Counted from the first letter of the stretch, positions 1 through 11,022 are shown. The stretch is 64,000 bases of DNA from Ischnura elegans (GCF_921293095.1 NC_060248.1:132630972-132694971); one strand, 5' to 3'. A program made the numbers and translations. Notes: generated by a model from the sequence alone, not told the origin.

Positions 1-1590
1 CTTCAATAGTTATGAAACTACGTATAAATAATGTATGTGATATGTACTATATGCATAGGACTCTGAGATCGACTTTTAATTTCAGCCATCCCTCTTGCGC
101 GTGAACCCCCTCCCTCTCCCCCCCCCCCCCCCCCGAGTGATGATGTGTCACGTGTCTCCCCTCCCTCAACCCCCTTTCATCTGGGAGTGCATCGGCGGAG
201 GGGTGTGGGGTGATTATTCTCCCCCTCGACTCCCCATACCTGCAATTTGTTGTCACTTACCTTTGTAAAGAACCAACATCCAACACTTGACTTACACATA
301 TTTAAAATATAAAACACACACACATTACTGCTTAATGTTGTGACGCGCTCTTTCATGGAGATTAAAAAAGCTCAAAAATCTACAAGTATTCTTTTATTTC
401 TTTTGTTCTCGCTTCTAGCCACCTAACCTACCATTTTGCATCCCATCTGCCTCCGTGCACGCTTCGTCCACACTCGTGCCTGCCGAAGATACACCGTTTA
501 GTGCGTATTTTAAATTATTATTGTTGTTTAGGAATGTAGATGCGGCATTATGGCTAACAAAGAAGAATCCCTTGTGCTCTTTCTAAATTTCAACTCTCCA
601 GTCGCTAGAAGTTCGAGCACACTTGATTTCATATCTATCGTTAGCCGAAGAAAAAGTTACAATCTTATTAGAAAAAGTTTTGAATCATTGTATCTTATGA
701 ACTTCCTAGACCAGTCATTCGTGGTGTTTGTTGCTGCTTAAAAATGGTAATTCAAGATGATTGCCTGTTTCCCAGTGTATATTTTGTGTGATCGTTTTTT
801 TTTTAACCTTTTGTTGAACTCGATCGGTATTATGTAAATGAAATGAATGTGCCATCGTAAAAGTTACTGAATTCAAATTTGAGAAAGTTTCGAAAAGAAT
901 CATTGCATTCCACCCGTCCCTACAACAAACCGAACGCACTGGCTTTGTCATACGTAATGTTTCAATTTAATTCCATTTGTTCATGCCCTGAAGGATTGAT
1001 CCATGCATGAAAAAGGATAAAATATACCAAAAGGTACTTCATTCATCGTCAACGGGAATATTTAAAAAAGCTTCTTAGATGAGTACCTGCCAATACCGAG
1101 CTGACAACCTCTGTTGCTGTCTTTGCTGATATGAGAAGGAAGACGTCTAGCGAGGTAAGCTGGTGAGTTCTTATTCTTGGGTGTAATTTTTAATAATTTA
1201 ATTTGTGCAATCTTTAAGTTCATACATCTTAAGAATACCATTTCCGTAGAGGTTACTCTGTTTTGAGCGTTGCTTTAGTAATGTCTTCATTGTCTAGTTT
1301 CTTTCCGTAACTGTCGTCCAAGCACAATTAGTATCGCGAGGGTAGTTATCCCATTAAATTATGTATTAATTAACTCCATATACATATGCAATAATCAAAA
1401 CATTTCACCAATGTTATAATAATGCATGAGGGTATAATACATTTTCATTATTATGAAAATTACGGGCAAAATATATGGGTAGATTCTGAATAATCCACAA
1501 GTGCTACTGGATTCTAGTCAATTTCTATTTCGGGAAGAAAGCTAAACACAGGGCCACTATTCCCGCCTTTTTCGCTTTCATACGGAGGAC
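1..1590. other. Unassigned AT-rich DNA with a 17-base C tract
   Basis: No gene or recognisable transposon was found here. A run of 17 C lies at 118-134 inside a pyrimidine-rich patch (about 85-235), and a short CA repeat sits near 312-325. The small open frames on both strands show no domain and look like chance. Confidence 0.5.
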
Positions 1591-2180
1591 GCATTTGCAA
1601 CGGGGCGACGGAGAAATCAGAAATGGTCTCTTGCTGATGCGCAAGACGGAAAGAACTTGCGAAGCAAAGTGCATGTTGTCGCACCCGAGTTCTCTGGCAC
1701 TCCCTCGGTCGGTTGTTGTGTCTTCCGGGAGTTCTTTCGGAGATTATGTGGTGACACAGGTGGTGTGGGAGGGATATTATCTATGCACATGGCCGAGCTC
1801 GAACTGTCCTTGTGAAAGCATTGCCCTGCCCCTTCGAGTCAAATGGCCCCTCCTCGCTCGCAGGGACGGACACCTCCGCTGATCTGGGTTTGCCACTTCG
1901 TTTCGGGGAATTTTGCGGCCGCATTCAACTAGGCCCAGGCAGACTTCCCTCCTCACTGCCAAGTAATTCACATCACTCCTGCATTGCTAGTATTGCATCA
2001 CTCCTGGGGGAAGCATTCCGTCCCTTGCGCCTCGAGTCAGTCAGTCGGCGTGCGCGCGAGGTGTTTGGGTCGATCAAGTTGCGAGGGAAGGAGGCGTCGC
2101 TATGCACCGTGTCTTCGCGGACAGCTCTTGAGGAGTCGTCGCCTCATGGATCTTCATGTCGCCTTCGGCTGTAAGTAGGA
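1591..2180. other. GC-rich island, no domain recognised
   Basis: This stretch is clearly richer in G, C and CpG than its surroundings. Open frames of 60-120 codons overlap on both strands, the pattern expected where stop codons are rare because of composition. None carries a motif I recognise. It could be a promoter-type CpG-rich element or an unrecognised exon. Confidence 0.35.
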
Positions 2181-2719
2181 CACTTTCGTTTATATACGAG
2201 TAGGTACAGGGAAATAAAAATCACGTGATCTTGTGCTCAAGAAAACGCTAAAGAGATGGTTTCTACTCACTGTGGCAGTATGTAGAAATATATGATAAAA
2301 CATCAATCGTGTCACGCAATGTACCGTTTTGTTTGTACGTTATACGTGTTTTTCAGTCTGAAATGTGCCCATTGATTTTTATTTCCTTCTATAATGCTTC
2401 CACGAAGTGAAGGCGCAAATCTTCCAGTGTGCACCACTGCTTACTTTCCAGTTTTAAGCATTCAAATTCATATCAGAGAAATTGTAGTTTGTGTCGCCGC
2501 GTTCAACCCACCGCACGCTCTTTGAACTTGCCTGTCATGGCCAACACCTTCGGATCCGATGTTTTTACGCTGTATAAGCCAGTTCCCTCGAAGAAAACAG
2601 AATGATTCGTATATTTAAACAGCCATCCAGCTGTCAACTCTCTTATCCAGATTACTTGGGATTGTAATACCTGTACTATCGTCTCCAAAATAGCGACTTT
2701 ACACTACGCTTTTTAACCA

Positions 2720-2960
2720 AGTATACAAGTTTATTTCTAATCACTTATATTTTTTTCGGGACACATGAATTTCTGTACGTTACTTTCATGCTTCGAAATA
2801 GGCTGTACTTTTGGAGATATGACCACAATCCCCGTTTACGCTCACTCTGCCAACCGCCTAGCCGCCGCCAGGGGGATCCTCGCTACTCCCTTTCCGGCAA
2901 GAAATCTGGTGATCCCACCACTCAAGAGACATCTAAGGTTGCAATTGTTTACCGAACATT
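2720..2960 (+). repeat. Duplicated block, copy a
   Basis: This block is homologous to about 3827-4030. Shared stretches include the run around 2787-2806 (CATGCTTCGAAATA...GCTG), the words TTTGGAGAT and CACAATCCCCGTT, and GCTCACTC followed by GCCAACCG. The copies are about 1.1 kb apart in direct orientation with scattered substitutions and indels. No coding sequence is recognised. It may be two copies of an unnamed dispersed element or a local duplication. Confidence 0.6.
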
Positions 2961-3258
2961 AATATTTACTCAGTTCGGGACGATTGCAGAAATGGTCGGA
3001 AAGTTCGGCCACGTGTCGGGCGACCAAGGCATCGGAATACGAGCAGCGAGTGATCCAAAACTCTTCTTCATCCTAGCGTTTCTCTCGCACTATTGCACGG
3101 TCCGCTGTTCTGCTAACTCTTCTCCACTTGGCTTGATCCAGGACGTCTTCTGACATGGCGTTGACAGTCTTCATGTCTGCTTAATTATGCCTTGTGATCC
3201 AAGCTTCTCCCGGCGGAAAAGTATCGCTTTATCAGAGAACTCTGTAGTTGAATAAAAT
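2961..3258. other. Spacer between duplicated block and inverted repeat
   Basis: Nothing recognisable. The sequence runs directly into the large inverted repeat that begins at 3259. Confidence 0.4.
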
Positions 3259-3433
3259 CTTTTGGGCTATGCCGCCGTGTCAATTCTTGGGTGGCCCCAA
3301 CTTTTCCCGACCGATGCTGGTGGCTTTCTGAAGGGATTCTTAATCAGAACAGAATCACTTGAGAAAGCGACCAGCATCGGTCGGGAAACGTTGGGGCCAC
3401 CCAAAAATTGACGCGGCGACATAGCCCAAAAGA
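3259..3433. repeat. Inverted repeat with 72-bp arms
   Basis: The left arm (3259-3330) and right arm (3362-3433) are reverse complements over 72 bp with about five mismatches, separated by a 31-bp loop. A transcript would fold into a long hairpin. Each arm also contains a small internal stem, CGACC...GGTCG at 3367-3383 in the right arm, followed by GGGAAACGTTGG. That spacing resembles the stem II plus GAAA part of the hammerhead-like motifs elsewhere in the window. Similar ends occur in Penelope-like elements, so a head-to-head pair of such ends is one explanation. The element identity is not established. Confidence 0.75.
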
Positions 3434-3826
3434 CCTAATGAAATAGCTGCATGGTCCCAAATTATTTCGAAGTATAATATGATATCTGTTCATTTTGTCT
3501 CCGTTAGCTTAATTTTCAAATTAATTTCTTGTGATTTTGCATCATCAATATGAACTCTGAATTTTCGCAAATCGGTCAAAACTTTTGTAGTCAATTACGT
3601 ATCCGAGCGGTCCACTTTTCTTGTAAATCCGCGTTACAGTGTAAAATATCTTCCAACAGTTTCATCTCCTCTACTGAAGACCTCGTCAGAGTAATGATAA
3701 TTGTTATCGCGCTGGTGGAAGTAGGAGAGGGTTGCTCTCTGGAATGCTAACTGCTTTTCGGAAATGGCAGGAAAAGGACATTTTTGGACGGAGAATTTCA
3801 TGCACTTGCAGCAACGATGGGTATGA
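3434..3826. other. Unassigned DNA
   Basis: No repeat, RNA or coding signature was recognised between the inverted repeat and the second copy of the duplicated block. Confidence 0.4.
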
Positions 3827-4030
3827 TTTCGTCCATAGTTTTATTTCGAATCACGCATAGTTTTGTCGTGACACATCCTCTTCTGTGCGTCACTTTCATG
3901 CTTCGAAATATGCTGTTACTTTTGGAGATGTTATCACAATCCCCGTTAACGCTCACTCAGCCAACCGTCCCCCCATCTTTGCAGGGGTCCTCGCAACCCC
4001 CTTTTCCTCACGCAGAATTGATTTAGCGTC
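3827..4030 (+). repeat. Duplicated block, copy b
   Basis: Second copy of the block at 2720-2960. It shares GCGTCACTTTCATGCTTCGA-like sequence, CACAATCCCCGTTAACGCTC and the following GCCAACCG. The copies diverge by substitutions and small indels, and the purine/pyrimidine-rich tail after 3965 differs most. Confidence 0.6.
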
Positions 4031-4898
4031 CTCTCATCCACCGATAATTTCTGGCGTTCGCATCTGTGCCGCGAGATAGATATGGATGACTAAATATCCT
4101 CCTTCCTTTATGATCGAATGAAGCTAAGGTTTCGGATCGGAGGTTTGGATATTGCCTCCTCCCCTTGGTCATCGCATCGAAATCATCCCGGTGCGTGCGA
4201 GGGCGAACTCTCATTGCCGTCACAACATTTGTGCACTTGTGATTGCCCCGGGCGACCCTCTCCAACGATGTTTCCCTCCCAATCCTCTCTTTTCCACATC
4301 CCCCTCCCTCTCGGCACCCCTCATACCCCCCCTCGCCACTAGCAACAACGTGCGCAAAAGATGGATTCAAGTCTTGTGGACACTTCCGATCATAAACGAG
4401 ATTACGCGAGTGAATCCAGACGAACGGTTTCCGAGTCGCTGATTGAGAAGTTATGAAAGGATATTTGGAATCAAATCTTTCCTCATGAGTCATCGTGATT
4501 TTTAGAAAACGCCATATACAAGCCTATTGCAAGCGCTTTTTTTAAATTTAAAATTTTTTGCGTTGTTTTCAATGCCATCGATTCTCCAAAATAACGCTAT
4601 AGCAAGTTACACCTGAATTTTATGAATATGCAGGGAGATAGAAATATTCCATGCTATGGAGCTCCTATTGAATAAACAAATTCAATATCTTATGCATTTG
4701 TTTTTATGAAGCTACAAATATGTTTCATGGGTTTGTTAGGCTCAAGTTTCAACTAGATTCGGAATAATAATAATAAATAATAAATATTTATTTGTCCAAT
4801 GACCTGTAGATTGACAACAAAATACATATATAGGACACGTAAAGTTACATACAATCAAGCAATAGTTCAGTATTATATACATACCGTAGCATTGTTAG
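4031..4898. other. Unassigned DNA with AATAAT-rich microsatellite
   Basis: No convincing gene. A 156-codon open frame on the minus strand (4023-4493) overlaps plus-strand frames and has no recognised domain. At about 4766-4795 lies a short (AAT)n / AATAAATATT stretch of the kind often left at LINE 3' ends, but no LINE coding sequence is seen next to it. Confidence 0.4.
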
Positions 4899-5567
4899 AA
4901 TAAGGTGGTTTCCTATTATTTTTTTATTGCTTTAATCGAAAGATTAATACTCCTGGAGTACGTATTTCACGCTTTTAGATTTTTAAATGACAACATCTAT
5001 TTTTCGCGATTAAATGAAAAGTGAAAATTTTCAAGCGCGCGAAAACACGACGCTTAAGTATGAATGCCGGGAAATATCTCCGTACGTCGTATTTCTGGTT
5101 CCCCCTCCCGCCCGGTGAGGTGACCTTGAGGCGAGGCTTAGCGCTGATACGTCGCAGGATGCTAGCGGATAGCTGAGTACCTTGCTGGATGGTAGCGCTT
5201 GGCTTAAAAAAGGCTTATTAATACCTTATCAAACGAAGAAAACTTTCCGAACTTAGCCAGTTTTAATAGGTGATTATTAAGACATGTTTCCCTGAGCTCT
5301 GTGCCTCATGCATGCATTGGCAACCTCAGACGATGTATAACTCCTATCCTCTCGTGTAGAAACTAGGTCCCTGTGACGTCATGCGGAGTGGCATCGCATG
5401 GGCGCCAATCTGGCCCTTTTCAAATGATGATAAAAATGGACCATTGCCATTCGTCTAACCCGGTATTTCTAAAACAAAATAATTTGTATATTATGAATAC
5501 ACTAATGGTGGGTAACGGATCACAATCAATGCCTTTCGTTTTCTTTGATGAAGGAAACTACCCTATT
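4899..5567 (+). mobile_element. TIR element of ~668-bp family, copy 1
   Basis: This block is repeated almost colinearly at 29087-29753 and, inverted, from 63730 to the window edge. Its ends are imperfect inverted repeats: the left end reads AATAAGGTGGTTTCCT (AATAGGGTGGTTTCCT in copy 2) and the right end is the complement of AATAGGGTAGTTTCCT. Interspersion, constant ends and TIRs indicate a non-autonomous DNA transposon. I could not define a target-site duplication or assign a superfamily. Internally it carries a TGACGTCA palindrome at 5374-5381. An open frame of 95 codons at its right end is not intact in copy 2, so it is probably non-coding. Confidence 0.7.
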
Positions 5568-6099
5568 GCCAAATTAAATTTTTGCATTACAGGTTTATGC
5601 ACTTATTTTCAAATTATTCGACACGATAGTTCATTTTTTTACAATAATTTTTCAACTTAACTTTGAATGAATACATGAACAATTTACAATTTCCACTGGT
5701 AATTTACTACACAAACGAATGCCCATTTGCTGCGGTCCCAGTTTCATCTTTTGAGTTCTAATGGTTGATTGGTGTATTTTATTGCGACATCTAGTTGAGT
5801 GCGAATGGGAACGCGAGTTATATGAATATTTATTCATATTTGTTCTTACATAGGTCAATAGGTGGCAGCGGGGTAACGGATTAACGAGGACATTTTGTCT
5901 ATAAATTCACAATGCCAAAGTAATGAAAAATTGGAAGAAATCTCCAGCACCTTCAGCCGTCAATACGGATATCTATCGAGTTATGGGACAGTCGCTGCTG
6001 ACCACACGAGACTCGGTGAACGTGACATTGATACCGCGATTGCCTGATTAACGCTTCCTTTCCTCTATTATCCTCCCCTTTTCATACAATTATTAACAA
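5568..6099. other. Unassigned DNA
   Basis: No gene, RNA or known repeat could be supported in this stretch. Confidence 0.4.
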
Positions 6100-6690
6100 T
6101 ACCACGAAAGCCGTCTCGAAAGGCGTGTGGCAGGGGGTGTTTTGACACAAGCCCTCAACAAATAGAATATACGCATACGAAGTTTCACCTAGCATTTATT
6201 GAAGTCCCTTATTATTCTAGGGAAAATCGAATTACTAAATATATTCATCCGTAAAAATATCTCTTTTAATTTATAGTTCCTGTCGTATCTGGAAATATAG
6301 GGATAAGCTAAGATGTTGTTCTCAGTATCTTCCTGAAAGGCATGTATTATTTATAGCTCAAGCAATCGGAGCCTATGTCGTATCCTCCCTAGCGTTGCCA
6401 GCAATTCACAGCAAGCTTGAAAAATCCTAGCTTCTTTTGGGCTATGCCGCAAATACTTCTTGTAATCGTTCCCCACAATAGGCTAGAAGTTATCGAGACT
6501 ACCTTATATTTGACTTCCTCTGTCACCCTTTATGTTAACACTATCCAGAACATATACATGGGGACAGTTGAATTACAGAATACAAGAAATTTACTACCGA
6601 AAATCTGATCTAACTGAGTTTTAGTTCCCACTCTTGGCTCCACCCATAAACGTTGTTTAGATCCGATGATAAGATGAGAAGGGCCTAAGT
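6100..6690 (-). pseudogene. Degenerate CR1-like LINE 3' end, fragment 1
   Basis: On the minus strand this aligns with the better preserved LINE fragment at 53300-54065. Shared blocks include the 3' UTR run GGCGTGTGGCAGGGGGTGTT (6122-6141), the segment around CGCAAATA...TTCCCCAC (6449-6476) and CCCACTCTTGGCTCCAC (about 6628-6644). In the parent family this covers the reverse transcriptase thumb and C-terminal region plus the 3' UTR. Frames are lost through indels and stops, and the 5' part is missing. It is a 5'-truncated dead copy, the usual product of target-primed reverse transcription. Confidence 0.6.
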
Positions 6691-6929
6691 GCCACTCAGC
6701 CAGTCCTATTGTGACTTTTCTCTGGAGGAATTACCTGTTTATAACTCAAGTACTATCATGGTATATTTTTCAGGGTATATTAAATGAATCTCTACTCCCT
6801 CTTCTCGTGTAAATACCGCCTCACTTGAAAATAACTTTGTCCACCGCGAGTCAACAGGGGCACCCTAAAATCAGAGGGCGTACTTGTGCACTAAATCGGC
6901 CTACTTCCTGGTGAGTCTGGCCGCGCGGA
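6691..6929. other. Unassigned DNA
   Basis: Nothing recognisable between the LINE fragment and the GC-rich island. Confidence 0.35.
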
Positions 6930-7830
6930 TCGCAGCCGTATTATTCTAATGCCCTCTATTGACATTTGCTTCGCTCGCAGTCTGCAGAGGTTTTGTGTTT
7001 ACGCGAACGGATGTCCGAATGCAACTACCTGCGCGCACAGAGGTCGGGTGCGTATTTTTGTTTGTGAGCGGCGACTCGAAATATATATCTGCGTGCTATC
7101 TGCTTCTTGTTTACTCGTCGTCTCCGCGTTCATTTCCGCCGAGGACCCCCATTCCCCCCCCCTCCCCCAACCCCCGGTGTTTTCTCCAACTCCCCCCCCC
7201 CCCCCCAGTTAGTCTTCCAATTCCACACAATTCGGGCGGCAGCTCCCCTCCCCCCCATTTTTCCATCTCTAGCAATTCCAGCGTAAACGGGGAGGTGGAG
7301 AAGGGGGGTGGTGTGGGGGTTGGGGGTAAATCGCTTCGGGGGCCCTCTCTTCGCCCGGACGACGACTCTCTCGGATAACCAGTTTATTTTTCGATTTCGC
7401 CCCCTCCCCCGCGACCCACTAAACCCCCACCCCCTCCCCTTCCGCCCCTCCCCCCTATCCAAAACAAACACGCTTCCACCTCCTCACGGAGAGAGGACCC
7501 CTTTTCATACACGACCCCCCCCCTTTTATACATATACATATATATATCCGCCACCCGCCGAGGGCCGGGCGCGAGCGATGCACCTTCCCGATAGGCATGG
7601 CCTCCGCCGCCGGCCGCCAGGGGGCTCCACCCGCGCGCGCACGCCGGAGAGGTAATTCCACCGAGGCTCTGTTTTATCTTCGATTCCTCCCCCCCCCTCT
7701 CTTTCTCTTTCGTGTCGCCGTGCGGTCCCAGATCATCTCGGCCCGGGGCCAACAGCCTCCGCCCCCTACCAGCAAGTGCATCATCATCCCATCCAAGAGG
7801 ACTTCACAGAGCATTCCTTCCCGTTGACGT
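6930..7830. other. GC-rich, C-tract-rich island
   Basis: The island is C-rich on the plus strand with several C or G runs (for example around 7190-7206) and a CpG-dense core at about 7545-7660. A TATA-type AT stretch (about 7526-7547) precedes the core, and a CTCF-like word lies at 7614-7628. Open frames of 60-140 codons occur in many frames on both strands and look compositional. It could be a host promoter or first exon, but no protein motif supports a gene. Confidence 0.4.
7614..7628 (+). promoter_or_regulatory. CTCF-like site
   Basis: CCGCCAGGGGGCTCC matches the CTCF core consensus (CCASYAGRKGGCRS) at 12 of its 14 positions. CTCF is conserved in bilaterians and this core is shared by vertebrates and flies. 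A single word match in a GC-rich island is weak evidence for occupancy. Confidence 0.3.
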
Positions 7831-8088
7831 TTCATTCATGTATCTGATCTAAGTCGCGTTCTAATCGGTTTCCAAAAATGATCACAGCGCAATGACGATA
7901 GCTGAGAGATGCATTTGTTTCCAACATTTGCAGTGGAGTAATTACACTCGCGGCGAATGGCATTGTAAAGTTATGATATTTATTTATTGGCTCGCATACA
8001 GCATTGTAAGCATAGCACAGGGACACCGTAAAGCAATAAATAATAAATAAAGAAATTATGAAATTGGATAAGCATTCAAAATGCACTG
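7831..8088. other. Unassigned AT-rich DNA
   Basis: AT-rich spacer next to the dispersed repeat that follows. It may belong to that repeat, but the homology with 49.4 kb is not clear here. Confidence 0.3.
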
Positions 8089-8425
8089 TGATAACATTAT
8101 AATACACTAGTAGGTAATATATGTACAAAGCTGGAGGGAACGCCTAGAGAAAATTAATGGAAAGTAATATTTTTGTATAAGAATAGTTGTTTTCCAGGAA
8201 AGTAGACATTGGTAGTGAAATGAATGAGTCTGAGAAGATAGGGATCAACATTGTGAGGCACTTAGTTTAGCAGGGTAGACATGCGGAAGACGAATGAGCG
8301 CTTGAAACGGGGATGATCTGGGGATAGGCTTCAAGGAATGCGGACGAATGGATGTAAGGGGAACTGTGAAGTAAATGAGGGAAAGCAAGTCGGGGGAGTC
8401 GATGGGAGAGTTCAATGAGCTTCAG
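8089..8425 (+). repeat. Dispersed repeat, copy 1 (partner at 49.5 kb)
   Basis: This stretch aligns in direct orientation with about 49480-49833. Shared words include GGAACGCCTAG, GTTGTTTTCCAGGAAA.TAGA, AAATGAATGAGTCTGAGA and GGAATGCG.ACGA, followed by GAGAG(A/C)TCAATGA near the end. No frame is conserved between copies, so I read it as an untranslated TE segment (LINE or SINE 3' region) of unknown family. Confidence 0.6.
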
Positions 8426-9242
8426 CGAGAGACCACTTCAACTCGAATACTATTTCGGCGGAAATTTCACTCACTCTGTGATTCAACCCCAAAGTTGGTG
8501 CAGGTAGTTGAGGGTAGAGTTCACCCCGGACTAAGTCTAAGGTTCGGTAATTTCGCACATTCAGGGTAAGGGGACCCTGGGCCACCTCGAACTTGAAGAG
8601 GATTTTTATTTGCGGTGTCCAGAGCCTGTGTAAGCGGCATTAATAGCTTAGTACCCTGCGGAATTCGGATCGCTCTGCCCGTCGGCGACGCCAGTGGCGG
8701 CTTTTGTCAACCCATCTAAATGCTCGGTGGGTGACTACGCATTAATAGACCGAATGTCGGATCTTCTATTGTAATATTTGAGCCTTCGATCACATGCGTA
8801 AATATCTTCGCCCTTTTGTATACTCCATTGTTATGGCAGTTAGTCCCAACATGGCAACGCTCAACCCGAGTCATTAACGTTCATAAGTACTGTCGTTTTC
8901 AAAAGTATGCAGACACCACATAATCCCTGTTGACTCATGGGCTAGGTGGTGAAAACTTGTGAGGTTGGCACATAAAGCGACATGCATCCCTCACTCGTAT
9001 GCCACCAAGAGCCGACTCGGACGGAGGTGGACGCGACCCAGCCACCGAAGCTGGAGTCAAACTGCAGGAGCATGATTGATGATGAAGAATCAGAATTAAG
9101 ATTAGCGGATGTTATGTACTGAAGTAACTCACTTCCACGCTCGCGTTGGGCCGTCGGAGTGTTTTCTTTCGGGCTCCGTGGCGAGATTTTTCCTATCTTT
9201 AGATTCATATTGGGACTCACCGTTTCTCTCTTACTAACACAA
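8426..9242. other. Unassigned DNA
   Basis: No supported gene. A CAGTGGCGGC word at about 8691 resembles hAT terminal repeats, but no matching second end or target duplication was found. Confidence 0.35.
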
Positions 9243-9335
9243 AGCTCCGTGGCCGAGTAGGTATATACCGTGCGCGGTAGTTGCGGTAAAGTACCGGGAA
9301 GGTTCGAATCTGAGATTTTTCATACTTATTTCACT
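9243..9335 (+). repeat. tRNA-derived SINE head
   Basis: A pol III A-box-like word, TGGCCGAGTAGG (9250-9261), is followed about 40 bp later by a B-box-like GGTTCGAATCT (9301-9311). The sequence between the boxes does not fold into a proper anticodon arm and there is no acceptor-stem closure, so this is a tRNA-derived SINE promoter and not a tRNA gene. The SINE body and tail could not be delimited. Confidence 0.55.
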
Positions 9336-10154
9336 TAATGGAGACATCCTGAACAACAATATAATCTATGCAGATGACTCAAGAGAAAGTTAGCACTGAA
9401 TTTTTTGATGTAAGTAATGACTTTATGTACGTTAACGCATTTCTGAACAGATTCATTCACGGAGAAAAAATAATCAGGGGAGGTGAGAGATTTAGTATAT
9501 TCGTGTCTTTTCGGCTAATTACTGTTGAATCTCCGTTGAGTATAGTTCCCAGACACAGTAATTCAAATTCTCGCACATACACTACGCTCAAGTATTCTCC
9601 TGAGGAACCTATTCGCGGAATGGGTCAGAGTTTGGATTGGAATACTTAATCAAATAGCGGAGACAGAAATAGCGGCCACCAATGTGTAATATTCAAGGAA
9701 ATCAAGGAAATGGCATCGTTCGACTTTGTTTCTTGGACCGGGGAAATTTCGCAGTGCAGTCACCTTGAGAACTCTTGTAAATATTTAATCTGAGGAGCAG
9801 ATGTAAGGGAAGGTGAAGCTGATGAGATTGGCAATCAGATTGGGCGAGTTGCGGGCGGGTCAAAGCTGGCCCCTTGGCATATTGTCACGGCCAGGACAAG
9901 GGAAGGGTGTGAGGAGGAGGGCACTGCTTCCATGGAAACGCACAGCACTTTTCCCTCGTTGGTGGAATCCAAGGTCCTGGCCCACCTCTCTCAACCGCCC
10001 GCCGAAAATGAGCATGTCGCTAGCTTTTTATGCATCTTATAGTCACTCCAGAGATCTCTAAATTAAACTTATCTCAAAACGGAAGAACCAACTGAAAAAC
10101 AATGAATTAGGTGCAATATCTTCTCCACGTGTGTTAGGTGGTGTTGCTGTAAAC
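9336..10154. other. Unassigned DNA
   Basis: No recognisable feature. Short frames at 9368-9649 and 9813-10061 carry no domain. Confidence 0.35.
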
Positions 10155-10275
10155 GTTAGAATTAGCTCGAGCTCCACCCATGGACGTTGCTTACATCCGA
10201 TGAGAGCATGTCAAAGTCAAAGCATTCACTTATTTTGCGATGAATGACTGCATCAATATTAAATGAACGTACTTC
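10155..10275 (-). pseudogene. CR1-like reverse transcriptase fragment 2
   Basis: Minus-strand translation gives a run resembling the segment after the catalytic box of CR1/Jockey-type reverse transcriptases: DAVIHRKISECFDFDMLSSD, then NVHGWSSS. The better copy at 54.1 kb reads DDAVIYREISDHSDYEILAS, then NNVHLWSQE. The fragment is only about 120 bp, with one of the two catalytic aspartates and the flanking domains missing. Confidence 0.6.
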
Positions 10276-10714
10276 TCGGCTAAATAGAACCATGTTACTC
10301 AATAGAATTTCGTAAGAGGAACCGGAAAAGCAACTTTTTATGCCAAGATAAGAATCTATCATTCTCCTTTCATTTTGATAATTTCCTATTTCAAACATAA
10401 CATGTAAATTTAGAGTCGTAATTTTTTCATGAATCAAAATGGTAGTTAAATAATTCAACATGCGTTAAATAGCTTTCTCAACCTCGGAGTACACAGGTAG
10501 ATGGATTTTTGTCTTTGGAAGAACATATTTACAGCTTTTAATGGGCCAGTGGGACAGAATAGCCAGTCTTAAAACAGTAGACGTGTTGCAAAAGCATAAT
10601 TTTGTTCACGATTTCAAAATGGAGGAAATAAAGTGCAAATTCCAGATATTAAATCTTAATGCAACCATGTCTCAATGTAATAACATCTCAGTCAGGGTAT
10701 ATATAGTGATACAT
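10276..10714. other. Unassigned DNA
   Basis: No gene or repeat recognised. It may include further decayed LINE sequence upstream of the RT fragment. Confidence 0.3.
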
Positions 10715-10730
10715 TATCACCTTAAGTAGC

Positions 10731-10760
10731 CTGAAGATGTCGTTTTTGACTGAAACGTCC
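10731..10760 (+). ncRNA. Hammerhead-like core, weak
   Basis: CTGAAGA (10731-10737) is followed by a short stem (GTC...GAC) and GAAACG (10752-10757). This is the CUGANGA-stem II-GAAA arrangement of hammerhead ribozymes. Stem II is minimal and no closing stem I was found, so activity is unlikely. Penelope-like elements are known to carry hammerhead motifs in their terminal repeats, which is the suggested origin. Confidence 0.25.
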
Positions 10761-11022
10761 AACCACTGGTTATATCTATGGAAAATTACTCCTAATCGTT
10801 TCAATACTGACATCTTTCACTCTTTCTCGCCAGAATATTCGACTTTTATGCTATATAAAATCTTTTTCGGGACGAGTTATCTTTGGAGCATTACAGCGTC
10901 ACACGCCACATGATTCGTGCCGCGTATTTCGATGCAGCCAGCTTGAAACTTGGGCACAATGAGTGGCCTATTGAGGTGGAAATGTAAATAAAGTGACGTC
11001 AGTAGTTCGTGTCGATGTTCTA
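10761..11022. other. Unassigned DNA
   Basis: Nothing recognisable apart from a TGACGTCA palindrome at 10994-11001. Confidence 0.35.

Noticed and set aside
2503..2688. 61-codon minus-strand frame that looked protein-like
   Set aside because: Could not be tied to any family; too short to support a gene.
4023..4493. 156-codon minus-strand open frame
   Set aside because: No domain or family resemblance; overlaps plus-strand frames and the end of a non-coding duplicated block.
5373..5660. 95-codon frame at the right end of the TIR element
   Set aside because: Looks conserved in copy 3 only because the DNA repeat is conserved; copy 2 breaks the frame.
9243..9335. Functional tRNA gene
   Set aside because: A and B boxes are present but there is no acceptor or anticodon arm; better explained as a SINE head.
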